DNA of 36,836 nt from Mycobacterium gordonae (lineage in GTDB: Bacteria; Actinomycetota; Actinomycetes; Mycobacteriales; Mycobacteriaceae), in contig NZ_LQOY01000044.1 of the NCBI RefSeq assembly GCF_002101675.1, positions 1 through 36,836 of the forward strand, read 5' to 3'. The stretch's first letter is position 1, and every line of letters starts with the position of its first letter. The notes under the pieces were generated by a model. That model worked only from the letters and a program-made list of their open reading frames with translations. It searched no databases and had not been told where the DNA came from. The position numbers were made by a program, and so were the translations under genes. Below are positions 1-8,788 of this stretch, piece after piece.

Positions 1-2
1 CG

Positions 3-1085
3 AAATTCAGTCCGGTCGGGTTGCTGATGGGCAATGGCGGCCGGGGCGGCCTGGGCGGTGCGGGGTTGCTCATGGCCGACCCTGGCGGTGCGGGCGGCGC
101 CGGCGGCCAGGCGCTGTTGTTCGGCGACGGCGGGTACGGCGGGGGGGGGGGGGGGGGTACCCCTACCGGAGCCTTCGGGACCCGCGGATTCCCCGGCCTG
201 TTCATCGGCCTGGGCGGTTCCACCGTTCCGGTCCTCAACGACCAGCTGGTCACCATCGAGTTCGTCCGGCACGGCCAGACGGCGAGCAACGTGGCCGGTC
301 TTCTCGACACAGCGGTACCCGGCCCCCCGCTGGACGCGACGGGCGTTCTGCAGGCCGCCAATATCGCCAACGTGCTCAATGGGCAGGGCATTTTCGGCGG
401 GATCTTCGACTCGCAGATGCTCAGAACGCAGGAAACCGCCGCGGCGCTGGTGGCCTACGCGGGACAGCCGGCGGCGCTGGTGCTGCCCGGCCTCAATGAG
501 ATCAATGCCGGCTTGTTCGAAGACCTGCCGCAGATCCCGGCGGGCTTGCTGTACTTGGGCGGCCCACTGGTGTGGACGCTCGGACTGCCCGCCTTCCCGA
601 TGCTGGTCCCGCTCTCCACCAACCCGACCGGACTGAATTTCGCTGCCGGGTTCAACAGCGCGGTGCAGACCATGTACAACGTCGGGGCGGCGGATCCCAG
701 CCATGCCGTCGTCGCCTATTCCAGTGCCCTGACCATCGAGACCGGCACCATGATGATGGTCGACAACCCCAACCCACTGTTCCTGCTCACCCGCACGCTG
801 CCGAACACCGGTGTCGTGGTGGTGCAGGGCAGTCCCGCTACCGGCTGGACGATGGTGAGCTATGACGGGGTGCCCGTCGGACCCGCCAGCCTGCCCACCC
901 AGTTATTCGTCGACGTGCGAAACTTCGTCACGGCGCCGCAGTACGCCGGCTACGACCTCGGGGCCGCAGTGCTCACCGGCAACCCGGCGACCATTGTGAA
1001 TGCGGTGCGTGACGGCGTTCGCGAGGTCACCACGGCCACCGTGCACTTCCCGTTCGCGCTCGCCGAAACGCTGCTCGGCGCCTGA
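3..1085 (+). CDS. PE_PGRS-type protein, C-terminal histidine phosphatase domain (5' end outside window)
   Basis: The frame is open to the left edge, so this is the 3' part of a larger gene. About the first 50 visible residues are Gly-Gly-Ala/Asn repeats typical of a PGRS domain (GNGGRGG, GGAGGAGG). A histidine-phosphatase (phosphoglycerate mutase-like) domain follows from about codon 80, with the hallmark FVRHGQT and the following LDATG and a DSQMLRTQET stretch. The usual second catalytic His of the family (VsHG) is not evident: the matching segment reads VVAYSSALTIET. M. tuberculosis PE_PGRS11 (Rv0754) has the same architecture, so this is a related family member at another locus (inference). 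PE_PGRS proteins are normally exported by ESX-5; the PE domain needed for that would lie outside the window. A run of 17 G joins the two domains. The stop lies 1 bp from the stop of the convergent methyltransferase gene. Confidence 0.85.
   Translation, partial: KFSPVGLLMGNGGRGGLGGAGLLMADPGGAGGAGGQALLFGDGGYGGGGGGGTPTGAFGTRGFPGLFIGLGGSTVPVLNDQLVTIEFVRHGQTASNVAGLLDTAVPGPPLDATGVLQAANIANVLNGQGIFGGIFDSQMLRTQETAAALVAYAGQPAALVLPGLNEINAGLFEDLPQIPAGLLYLGGPLVWTLGLPAFPMLVPLSTNPTGLNFAAGFNSAVQTMYNVGAADPSHAVVAYSSALTIETGTMMMVDNPNPLFLLTRTLPNTGVVVVQGSPATGWTMVSYDGVPVGPASLPTQLFVDVRNFVTAPQYAGYDLGAAVLTGNPATIVNAVRDGVREVTTATVHFPFALAETLLGA
141..157 (+). repeat. 17-bp poly-G tract inside the PE_PGRS coding frame
   Basis: Seventeen consecutive G lie between the Gly-rich part and the phosphatase domain, read as GGG codons. 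With 17 G the phosphatase frame is intact. Loss of one G sends translation into a frame that stops at 636; gain of one shifts to the third frame. The tract is therefore either a phase-variation switch or a hotspot for sequencing error. Confidence 0.9.
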
Positions 1086-1086
1086 T

Positions 1087-1761
1087 TCAGTCGCGGACGG
1101 CGGCCAGCAGCCCGTCACCCAGCGGTATCAGCGCCGGCGTCAGGCGTTCGTCCTCGGCGATCAACCGGGCCGCTTCGCGCACCGCGGCCACCTCGGCGTC
1201 CCGCGCTTCAGGATCACCGGCGCGACCGCCCAGCGCCGCCCGGTGCACGACGATGACGCCGCCGGATCGCAACAACCGGACCCCTTCGACCACGTACTCC
1301 GGCTGGTCGATCGGGTCAGCGTCGATGAACACCAGGTCGTAGGAATCGTCGGCGAGGCGGGTGAGCACTTCCTGGGCTCGTCCGCTGATCAGCCGGGTGC
1401 GTGACGGCCCGATCTGCGCCTCGGCGAAGGCCTGCCGGGCCAGCCGGACATATTCCGGTTCGATATCGATGGTGGTCAGGACGCCGTCGTCGCTCATGCC
1501 CGACAGCAACCACAACCCGCTGACCCCGGCCCCGGTCCCGACCTCGGCGACCGCCTTGCCGCCGCTCAGTTTCGCCAGCAGGCTCAGCAGCGCGCCGACC
1601 GCGGGCGTGACGGCGCCGGCACCGCTGTCCACGGCGCGTTCCCGGGCACCGGCGAGGATCGCATCTTCAGAAATCGACCCTTCGGCGTGCGCCACAAGCG
1701 AATCCGCCCTGCTGCGTGTCGCGTGACCGGTCTCGTCGCTGGTGTTGGACGTGCCCTCCAT
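1087..1761 (-). CDS. SAM-dependent O-methyltransferase (Rv1220c-like)
   Basis: A 224-residue class I methyltransferase of the O-methyltransferase family 3 (CCoAOMT-like) type. The SAM-binding motif I is [14 protein letters not shown], followed by an acidic motif II (TTIDIEPEY) and the motif [13 protein letters not shown], where family members bind metal and substrate. M. tuberculosis Rv1220c, also beside sigE and divergent from it, is the evident orthologue; its substrate is not known to me. The ATG at 1761 gives a N-terminus slightly longer than I recall for Rv1220c, and downstream starts are possible. A CATACT hexamer eight bases before the ATG would suit a leaderless transcript. The gene shares a 203-bp divergent region with sigE. 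Confidence 0.85.
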   Translation of the reverse strand: MEGTSNTSDETGHATRSRADSLVAHAEGSISEDAILAGARERAVDSGAGAVTPAVGALLSLLAKLSGGKAVAEVGTGAGVSGLWLLSGMSDDGVLTTIDIEPEYVRLARQAFAEAQIGPSRTRLISGRAQEVLTRLADDSYDLVFIDADPIDQPEYVVEGVRLLRSGGVIVVHRAALGGRAGDPEARDAEVAAVREAARLIAEDERLTPALIPLGDGLLAAVRD

Positions 1762-1901
1762 GTCCGCAGAGTATGCCCAACCGGTGGACCCGTCGCTCAG
1801 GCGCGCCCGTCGGGGCAGCCGGCGACACGCCCGGGAAGTGCGCCGGGACCGAGGTCACAGCAAACTCAATAACCGCTGGAAATCGCAGGTAACAGTATGG
1901 T

Positions 1902-1931
1902 TTCTCAGCTAAAGCTCAGACTGCTCATACC
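1902..1931 (+). promoter_or_regulatory. Candidate MprA-type direct repeat and -10 element before sigE
   Basis: The sequence TTCTCAGCTAAAGCTCAG contains two CTCAG half-sites 11 bp apart (1904-1908 and 1915-1919), one helical turn. MprA of the MprAB system binds loosely conserved direct repeats of this kind upstream of sigE in M. tuberculosis (from memory). A CATACC hexamer at 1926-1931 could be the -10 element, which would place the repeat over the -35 region. The binding protein is inferred. Confidence 0.45.
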
Positions 1932-1964
1932 TCGCCCACACTCGGGTAGGCGACGGTAGGCCGT

Positions 1965-2741
1965 ATGGAACGCGGCGCACTCTGGAGCGAGGACGGCGGG
2001 AATACAAGGTGGGAACTTCGTGTTTCGTCGAGTGAAGAACTGGCGACCCTGCAGGGCAGGGGACAACCGGAGGAACACACCATCACCACTTTGAGCCCGA
2101 CCACCATGTCGCACCCGCAACAGGTTGCCGATGACGACTGGGTGGAACCATCTGACACGTTGCTCGGCACCGCGATTTTCGACGCGACCGGCGACAAGAC
2201 CACCATGCCGTCCTGGGATGAGCTGGTGCGTCAGCACGCCGACCGGGTGTACCGGCTGGCATACCGTCTCTCGGGCAACCAGCACGACGCCGAGGACCTG
2301 ACGCAGGAGACGTTCATCAGGGTGTTCCGGTCGGTCCAGAACTACCAACCCGGCACTTTCGAGGGCTGGCTGCACCGCATCACGACTAACCTGTTCCTCG
2401 ACATGGTCCGCCGCCGGGCGCGCATCCGGATGGAGGCGCTGCCCGAGGACTACGACCGGGTGCCCGCCGACGAGCCCAACCCCGAGCAGATTTACCACGA
2501 CTCGCGATTGGGTCCGGACCTGCAAGCCGCGCTCGATTCGCTGCCGCCGGAATTCCGTGCCGCAGTGGTCCTGTGCGATATCGAAGGGCTGTCCTACGAG
2601 GAGATCGGCGCCACCCTGGGCGTCAAGCTGGGCACGGTGCGCAGCCGAATCCACCGCGGGCGACAGGCGCTGCGCGACTACCTGGCCGCCCATCCCGAAC
2701 TCGGCCTGCACGACGACCGCTCGATGCGGGCGGCCAGCTAA
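1965..2741 (+). CDS. sigE: ECF sigma factor SigE
   Basis: Extracytoplasmic-function sigma factor that directs RNA polymerase to envelope- and heat-stress promoters. Residues about 85-155 form region 2 ([19 protein letters not shown], then the Trp/His promoter-melting helix) and about 184-242 region 4 ([20 protein letters not shown] and its helix-turn-helix). From region 2 onward the protein is nearly identical to M. tuberculosis SigE as I recall it, and the length (258 aa) matches; the first ~45 residues and the C-terminal tail differ. The poorly conserved N-terminus fits the known use of shorter isoforms in M. tuberculosis: possible internal starts are TTG at 2091 and ATG at 2106. Next downstream is its anti-sigma gene rseA, 155 bp away. 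Confidence 0.95.
   Translation: MERGALWSEDGGNTRWELRVSSSEELATLQGRGQPEEHTITTLSPTTMSHPQQVADDDWVEPSDTLLGTAIFDATGDKTTMPSWDELVRQHADRVYRLAYRLSGNQHDAEDLTQETFIRVFRSVQNYQPGTFEGWLHRITTNLFLDMVRRRARIRMEALPEDYDRVPADEPNPEQIYHDSRLGPDLQAALDSLPPEFRAAVVLCDIEGLSYEEIGATLGVKLGTVRSRIHRGRQALRDYLAAHPELGLHDDRSMRAAS
2011..2074 (+). promoter_or_regulatory. Possible internal sigE promoter and ribosome-binding site
   Basis: GGGAAC at 2011-2016 matches the -35 box of SigH/SigE-type ECF promoters; the -10 side is weak (GTG near 2032 rather than GTT). GGAGGA at 2069-2074 is a strong Shine-Dalgarno sequence lying inside the long SigE reading frame, ahead of an ATC at 2082 and a TTG at 2091. Together they resemble the internal promoter and short isoforms reported for M. 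tuberculosis sigE. Inference only. Confidence 0.3.
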
Positions 2742-2753
2742 GTCGCCGGAGGC

Positions 2754-2774
2754 GGCCGAATCATCGTTTCGGCC
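2754..2774 (+). terminator. Hairpin just after sigE
   Basis: GGCCGAA (2754-2760) pairs perfectly with TTCGGCC (2768-2774) over a 7-nt loop, 12 bp after the sigE stop. No U-tract follows. It could attenuate read-through from sigE into rseA or stabilise the 3' end. Confidence 0.35.
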
Positions 2775-2896
2775 ACCGCACGGTTGCCAACTGATCCCAA
2801 ATTCCGGGGTTTGAAGGGCCGATCATGGTTATCAAGCAGCACACCGCGCTACATTCGAGATACAAAAGGCTTACAAGGGCGCGGAGGGAGCTGGTG

Positions 2897-3283
2897 ATGG
2901 CCGACCGGGGAGATGTGTTCCGGCGCGCGTTCTCGTGGCTCCCCGCTCAATTCGCCTCCCAGAGCGACGCGCCGGTAGGCGCGCCCCGCCAGTTCCGGTC
3001 TACTGAGCACCTCTCGATTGAGGCCATTGCGGCTTTCGTCGACGGTGAGCTGCGGATGAACGCCCATCTGCGGGCCGCGCACCACCTGTCGCTGTGTCCC
3101 CAGTGCGCGGCCGAAGTCGACGATCACAGCCGCGCGCGAGCGGCGCTGCGCGACTCACACCCGATCCGCATACCCAGTTCGCTGTTGGGGTTGCTGTCCG
3201 AGATTCCGCACTACCCGCACGACGATGCGCTGCCGCTCTCGGACAACTTCGCCGAGCGCGACGATCAGCGGAAGCGCCGTTAG
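2897..3283 (+). CDS. rseA: Anti-sigma-E factor RseA
   Basis: Zinc-type anti-sigma factor that holds SigE inactive under reducing, unstressed conditions. The 128-residue protein carries the ZAS signature: His59-His60 followed by Cys64 and Cys67 (HHLSLCPQC), within a region almost identical to Rv1222. The ATG at 2897 is chosen because GGAGGGAG lies 6 bp upstream and it reproduces the M. tuberculosis N-terminus (MAD...VFRRAFSWLPAQ); an ATG at 2825 in the same frame has no comparable site. Thr36 in RQFRSTEH matches the Thr that PknB is reported to phosphorylate in M. tuberculosis RseA (Thr39) before ClpC1P2 degradation; that correspondence is from memory. The C-terminal tail is about 26 residues shorter than Rv1222 and charged. 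No membrane segment, so it is cytosolic. Confidence 0.92.
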   Translation: MADRGDVFRRAFSWLPAQFASQSDAPVGAPRQFRSTEHLSIEAIAAFVDGELRMNAHLRAAHHLSLCPQCAAEVDDHSRARAALRDSHPIRIPSSLLGLLSEIPHYPHDDALPLSDNFAERDDQRKRR

Positions 3284-3330
3284 CTTGAGGTTTGCGTTCC
3301 CCGCGCGGGCCGTTGCGTGCGTTCATGGCG

Positions 3331-4961
<1,631 letters not shown>

Positions 4962-4963
<2 letters not shown>

Positions 4964-5059
4964 TGATCGCAAGCGCGGCGCAGCCGGGCGCGGCGGGTCA
5001 TCACCATCGGCTCCCGATGATCGCAAGCGCGGCGCAGCCGGGCGCGGCGGGTCATCACC
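4962..5059 (+). repeat. MIRU-type tandem repeat, 2 copies, 54-bp period
   Basis: Two identical 44-bp copies, 4962-5005 and 5016-5059, begin GATGATCGCAAGCGCGGCGC and end GGGTCATCACC; a 10-bp spacer makes the period 54 bp (18 codons). The array fills the whole htrA-tatB junction. This matches mycobacterial interspersed repetitive units, which lie between co-transcribed genes and keep an open frame overlapping both neighbours. Confidence 0.85.
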
Positions 5060-5070
5060 CTCCGACCTGA
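4963..5070 (+). CDS. 35-codon repeat-encoded frame linking htrA and tatB
   Basis: The ATG at 4963 overlaps the htrA stop (TGATG) and the TGA at 5068-5070 overlaps the tatB ATG (again TGATG). The encoded peptide is an almost exact duplication of an 18-residue unit starting [14 protein letters not shown]. No domain is recognisable. The likely role is to carry ribosomes across the repeat so that tatB is translationally coupled to htrA, as proposed for MIRUs elsewhere; a stable peptide is not required. It is seen directly in sequence, but translation is inferred. Confidence 0.5.
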
Positions 5071-5462
5071 TGTTCGCCAACATCGGCTGGGGGGAGATGC
5101 TGGTACTCGTCGTGGTCGGGCTGGTGGTCCTTGGACCGGAGCGATTGCCGGGCGCGATCCGCTGGACGGCGGGCGCGCTGCGGCAGGCGCGCGACTACCT
5201 CAGCGGCGTGTCCAATCAGCTGCGGGAGGACATGGGCCCGGAGTTCGACGACATCCGCGGTCAACTCAGCGAGCTGCAGAAGTTGCGGGGTATGACTCCG
5301 CGCGCGGCGCTCACCAAGCACCTGCTCGATGGTGACGATTCGATTTTCACCGGCAACTTCGACGCGCCGGCGTCGGATAAGCCCGAGTCGCCGGCTAGGC
5401 CGGAGCCACCGGCTCCGCCCGGAGCCCCCGACCGCACCCCCTTCGACACCGACGCCACTTAG
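5070..5462 (+). CDS. tatB: Sec-independent translocase subunit TatB
   Basis: TatB partners TatC in recognising twin-arginine signal peptides at the cytoplasmic membrane. The 130-residue protein starts with the classic short N-out helix and hinge ([20 protein letters not shown], then LGPERLPG), followed by an amphipathic helix ([16 protein letters not shown]) and an acidic, proline-rich tail. It matches Rv1224 closely and has the same length. The ATG at 5070 overlaps the stop of the repeat-encoded frame, so expression probably depends on translation from htrA. A strong hairpin terminator follows 9 bp after the stop. Confidence 0.95.
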   Translation: MFANIGWGEMLVLVVVGLVVLGPERLPGAIRWTAGALRQARDYLSGVSNQLREDMGPEFDDIRGQLSELQKLRGMTPRAALTKHLLDGDDSIFTGNFDAPASDKPESPARPEPPAPPGAPDRTPFDTDAT

Positions 5463-5471
5463 GCGCTCGAG

Positions 5472-5521
5472 CAGACGCAAAAGCCCCCGGGAGCGTCCGC
5501 TCCGAGGTGCTTTTGCGTCTG
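5472..5521. terminator. Bidirectional hairpin terminator between tatB and mrp
   Basis: CAGACGCAAAAGC (5472-5484) pairs exactly with GCTTTTGCGTCTG (5509-5521), with further imperfect pairing inwards (GAGCG/CGCTC); the 24-nt arms differ at three positions. It lies between two convergent genes and carries T-rich stretches on both strands. The same AGACGCAAAA core recurs after mdh; it resembles the TRIT terminator family described in M. tuberculosis. Confidence 0.8.
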
Positions 5522-5527
5522 GTCGCG

Positions 5528-6682
5528 CTAGGGGCGGCGGGTCGGGTCCAGGCCTAGCGACATGCCCGCCAGGCCGCGGCGACGGGACGACAGGCCGTCG
5601 GCGATGCGGGCCAGTTCCTTGCCCACCGCGGAGTCCGGCGTGCTGAGCACCATGGGCACCCCGGTGTCGCCGGCAGCGACCAGTGCGGGGTCCAGCGGGA
5701 TCTGACCGAGCAGCGGCACGTCCGCGCCCACCGCGCGCGATAACCGCTCGGCGACCTGCTGACCGCCGCCCTCGCCGAACACCTGCATCGTGGTGCCGTC
5801 CGGCAGCGTGAGTCCGGACATGTTCTCCACCACACCCGCGATGCGCTGGCGCGTCTGGATCGCGATGCTGCCCGCCCGTTCGGCCACCTCGGCGGCCGCC
5901 AGCTGGGGTGTGGTCACCACCAGGATCTCGGCGTTGGGCAGCAGCTGCGCCAGCGAGATGGCGACGTCGCCGGTGCCGGGCGGCAGGTCGAGCAGCAGCA
6001 CGTCCAGATCGCCCCAGTACACGTCGGACAGGAACTGCTGCAGCGCGCGGTGCAGCATCGGCCCGCGCCACACCACCGGGGTGTTGTCCTTGGTGAACTG
6101 GGCGATCGAAATGACCTTCACCTCATGGGCGATAGGCGGCAGGATCATCGACTCGACCTGTGTGGGCCGATCGGTGGTGCCCATCATCCGGGGAATCGAA
6201 TGGCCGTGGATGTCGGCGTCCAGCAGACCGACGGCCAGGCCGCGCGCCGCCATCGCGGCGGCCAGGTTGACCGTGACCGTGGACTTGCCGACGCCGCCCT
6301 TGCCGGACGCCACGGCATAAACCCGCGTCAGCGAACTGGGCTGGGCGAACGGGATGACGGGTTCGGCGGCATCGCCGCGCAACTGCTTGCGCAGCTCGGT
6401 GCGTTGCTCGTCGCTCATCACATCCAGGCTGACCTTGACGGCCCCGGTGCCGGGGACATCGGCGACAGCGCTGGTGACCCGCTCGCTGATCTCAGTCTTC
6501 TTCGGGCAAGCGGCGGTGGTCAGGTAGATCTGGACGTGGACCGAGCCCTCCGGGCCCAAGTCGATGCTCTTGACCATCCCGAGCTCGGTGATGGGGCGGC
6601 GTAGTTCCGGATCGATCACCTTGCCCAGGGCCGAGCGGATGGCTGTAGTCAGATCGGTTGCGTCATCTTGGGTTGCGGACAT
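5528..6682 (-). CDS. mrp: Mrp/ApbC-family Fe-S cluster carrier ATPase
   Basis: P-loop ATPase of the Mrp/NBP35 family, thought to carry iron-sulfur clusters to target apoproteins in the cytosol. Residues about 10-85 form a MIP18 (DUF59) domain with the conserved Thr-Ala-Ala-Cys-Pro motif (Cys59). Residues 127-134 are the deviant Walker A GKGGVGKS and its flanks, followed by DADIHGHS and DLPPGTGD. The C-terminal CxxC that binds the cluster in many Mrp proteins is absent: the region reads ENMSGLTLPDG with no Cys after it. The ATG at 6682 gives 384 residues, close to Rv1229c; the much longer in-frame extension to 7441 runs antisense through the next gene and is rejected. Convergent with tatB, with Rv1225c-Rv1228 homologues missing between them. 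Confidence 0.93.
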   Translation of the reverse strand: MSATQDDATDLTTAIRSALGKVIDPELRRPITELGMVKSIDLGPEGSVHVQIYLTTAACPKKTEISERVTSAVADVPGTGAVKVSLDVMSDEQRTELRKQLRGDAAEPVIPFAQPSSLTRVYAVASGKGGVGKSTVTVNLAAAMAARGLAVGLLDADIHGHSIPRMMGTTDRPTQVESMILPPIAHEVKVISIAQFTKDNTPVVWRGPMLHRALQQFLSDVYWGDLDVLLLDLPPGTGDVAISLAQLLPNAEILVVTTPQLAAAEVAERAGSIAIQTRQRIAGVVENMSGLTLPDGTTMQVFGEGGGQQVAERLSRAVGADVPLLGQIPLDPALVAAGDTGVPMVLSTPDSAVGKELARIADGLSSRRRGLAGMSLGLDPTRRP

Positions 6683-6726
6683 CAACGCCGAGTGTAGGCG
6701 TCGTGGACCCAGGACCTGGCCGACGG

Positions 6727-8166
6727 TCAGCTGACGGGGGCGAGCACCGGTTCGCCGGGAGCCGGCGGGCTCGGCTGCGCCGGACCGGCCGGCTTGGGCA
6801 CCGGTGCGCCGTTGGGCGCCCGGGTGGCCGGTGCCGCCGGCGCCGCCGGAGCGGGGGCTGCAGGTGGCGCGGGCGGCGCCGCCGGGGGCAGCGGCGGAGG
6901 TGCGAACGGGTCGGGGAACGCCGGTGCGGCCGGAGGAGCCGGGGGCGCCGCGGGTGCGATGACGATGCCGCCATTGGGAATCGGTGCGCCGCCTGGCGGC
7001 AGCGAGTCGGGGGTTTGTGAACTGATGCAGATCAGCGTGCAGCCGGGGGTGGCCACCGGGGCGGGCTGCGGCACCTGGGCGGGTGGCATCCACGGCCACA
7101 TGGGCGTCTGCGGGTTCGGGAACATCGACGTCGGGTACTGGGAGAGGATCTGCGGCTGGCCGAAGTCGATCAGCGGCATGTGCTGACCCATCGGGTCGCC
7201 GACGCCAAGACCGGTGACGTTGAGCGGCAGGTTCGGCCCGAGCCCTTCGGGATGCTCGAGGTGCGCGTCCCCGATCGGCGGCGGTGGGCCGGTGATCGGC
7301 GGCAGGTCGACCGGAACCACGCCCGTGGCGTAGGCGGCGGCCCAGCCGAGCACGTTCTGGGCGTAGGACATCGAATTGTTGTAGCGCAGGATCGAGGCCA
7401 TGACTTGCTGCGGATCGCGCAGGTTGAGGTTGCCGCTGCACAGGTAGCGGGCGGCGGCCAGGGTGGCGTCGAACAGGTTCTGCGGGTCGGGTATGCCGTC
7501 GCCGTCACCGTCGACGGCATAGCGCGCCCAGGTGCCGGGCAGGAATTGCATCGGACCCATGGCACGTGCGTACGTCACGCGGTTGCCCTGGTCTCGCTGC
7601 ATGATGACCTCGTTGCCGGGCAGCGTGCCGTCCAGGGCAGGACCGTAGATCGGGTTGGTCGCGGTGCCACGCGCATCCACGGCGCCGCCGCCCGCGTGGC
7701 CCGACTCGATGCGTCCGATGCCGGCGAGCAGGTTCCAGCTGACTCCGCAAGCCGGTTGCGCGGTGGCCATCTTCTGCTCGGCGTTGCGATATGCCGACAG
7801 GGCCATGATCGGAATGCCAAGCGTGCCAGGGGTATTCACGACGGTGGGAGGCGGCGGTGCGGAACTGGTGGCCGCCGCGACGTGGAAGCTGGTGGGCACT
7901 CGCTGGATGGAGATGACGGTGGGACCGGACAGGTCGATGTGCGGGGCGGGCCCAACCGCGGCCACCGGCGCGATGGCGGCGCGATGCGGATTTTTTCCGT
8001 GGAACGAGGGCGCGGCAGCACCGACGGCGCTGGCGAAGATCAGGGGAGAGATCATGGCGACGCCGAAGACGGGGGCGCGGGTAACGCGTAGTGCTGTATG
8101 CCGCACCTTTGCGACAGCCGGGTTGTCAGCCCAGCGTCCCCCTATATGCACCTCGACCGTCCTCAA
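6727..8166 (-). CDS. Membrane-anchored lytic transglycosylase-like protein (Rv1230c-like)
   Basis: Predicted peptidoglycan-cleaving protein. A hydrophobic N-terminal segment (about residues 33-52) is a signal or anchor. Residues about 115-285 match the MltB-type lytic transglycosylase fold: Glu154 in GIGRIESGH is the expected catalytic acid, followed by the MGPMQFLPGTWARY motif, a calcium-loop-like DGDGDGIPD (219-227) and the DATLAAARYLC and YNNS segments. The last ~120 residues are almost pure Pro-Ala, probably spanning the wall. The TTG at 8166 gives 479 residues; a GTG at 8151 is an alternative and the true start is uncertain. The gene lies upstream of mrp in the same direction (44 bp gap) and has a CRP-like site 41 bp before its start. 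Confidence 0.82.
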   Translation of the reverse strand: MRTVEVHIGGRWADNPAVAKVRHTALRVTRAPVFGVAMISPLIFASAVGAAAPSFHGKNPHRAAIAPVAAVGPAPHIDLSGPTVISIQRVPTSFHVAAATSSAPPPPTVVNTPGTLGIPIMALSAYRNAEQKMATAQPACGVSWNLLAGIGRIESGHAGGGAVDARGTATNPIYGPALDGTLPGNEVIMQRDQGNRVTYARAMGPMQFLPGTWARYAVDGDGDGIPDPQNLFDATLAAARYLCSGNLNLRDPQQVMASILRYNNSMSYAQNVLGWAAAYATGVVPVDLPPITGPPPPIGDAHLEHPEGLGPNLPLNVTGLGVGDPMGQHMPLIDFGQPQILSQYPTSMFPNPQTPMWPWMPPAQVPQPAPVATPGCTLICISSQTPDSLPPGGAPIPNGGIVIAPAAPPAPPAAPAFPDPFAPPPLPPAAPPAPPAAPAPAAPAAPATRAPNGAPVPKPAGPAQPSPPAPGEPVLAPVS

Positions 8167-8206
8167 ATTCTGTGAGCCGCCGGGAAACTGACTACTTGTT
8201 AGCTTC

Positions 8207-8246
8207 GTGAACTAGATCACCATACATAACTCTCGTCACGGGAGTT
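8207..8246 (-). promoter_or_regulatory. CRP-like site and adjacent palindrome before the transglycosylase gene
   Basis: On the minus strand, GGTGATCTAGTTCACG (8206-8221) contains GTGA-N6-TCAC with T at the right place, matching the mycobacterial CRP (Rv3676) consensus TGTGAnnTnnnTCACA at every fixed base except the two outermost. Eight bases away lies AACTCTCGTCACGGGAGTT (8228-8246), a palindrome with 8 of 9 arm positions paired. No other gene start shares this gap, so both probably concern the transglycosylase gene, or the palindrome ends the DUF1003 transcript. Confidence 0.5.
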
Positions 8247-8269
8247 GCGCAATGCCGCAAAGCCGATTC

Positions 8270-8788
8270 TCAGGTGGTTTTCTTAGCACGGCGCTCAGCG
8301 CCGTCCGGCACCGCCGTCTGTTTGTCCGCCAGTAGGTTCCTCAGGCTCTCCAGCTCGTGACGCAGATAGTCGCGGGTTGGGACCTCGCCGACGGCCAGTC
8401 GCAGCGCGGCGAGTTCACGGGCAAGGTATTCGGTGTCGGCTTTGGTCTGTGCCGCGCGGCGCCGGTCTTCTTCCAGCGCGACCCGGTCGCGGTTCTCCTG
8501 CCGGTTCTGAGCGAGCAGGATCAGGGGGGCGGCGTAGGCGGCCTGGGTGGAAAAGGCCAGGTTGAGCAGGATGAATGGGTATGGATCCCACTGCCATTGA
8601 ATGGCGAGCATGTTGATCGCAATCCACAGGATCACCAGGATCGTCTGGAGCAGAAGATAGCGGCCGGTTCCGAAAAACCTCGCGATGGATTCGGTGAACT
8701 GCCCCACCGTCTCCGGGTCCAACCGCGGCGTGTAGCGGCGCGAGGTCCGCGGCGTGTACAGCCGCCGCGGCGTTTGCGACTTGCTCAC
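8270..8788 (-). CDS. DUF1003 membrane protein
   Basis: A 172-residue protein with two predicted membrane helices (LLLQTILVILWIAINMLAI and PFILLNLAFSTQAAYAAPLI) in the arrangement of the DUF1003 family, including the conserved FxTQAAYAAPLILLAQNRQ stretch. A basic N-terminus and a long charged, probably coiled-coil C-terminus (residues about 100-160) lie in the cytosol. It is the evident homologue of Rv1231c. Its GTG start overlaps the stop of the upstream MgtE_N/CBS gene by 4 bp, so the two are co-translated; the pairing with an MgtE-like sensor suggests, without proof, a role in divalent-metal handling. Function otherwise unknown. Confidence 0.85.
   Translation of the reverse strand: MSKSQTPRRLYTPRTSRRYTPRLDPETVGQFTESIARFFGTGRYLLLQTILVILWIAINMLAIQWQWDPYPFILLNLAFSTQAAYAAPLILLAQNRQENRDRVALEEDRRRAAQTKADTEYLARELAALRLAVGEVPTRDYLRHELESLRNLLADKQTAVPDGAERRAKKTT

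Noticed and set aside
5055..6071. A minus-strand open frame across tatB and the mrp end
   Set aside because: It covers two convergent genes and is made of Arg/Gly/Ala-rich sequence with no domain; a composition artefact.
6683..7441. N-terminal extension of mrp
   Set aside because: It is out of frame with, and inside, the transglycosylase gene; the ATG at 6682 gives the family length and start.
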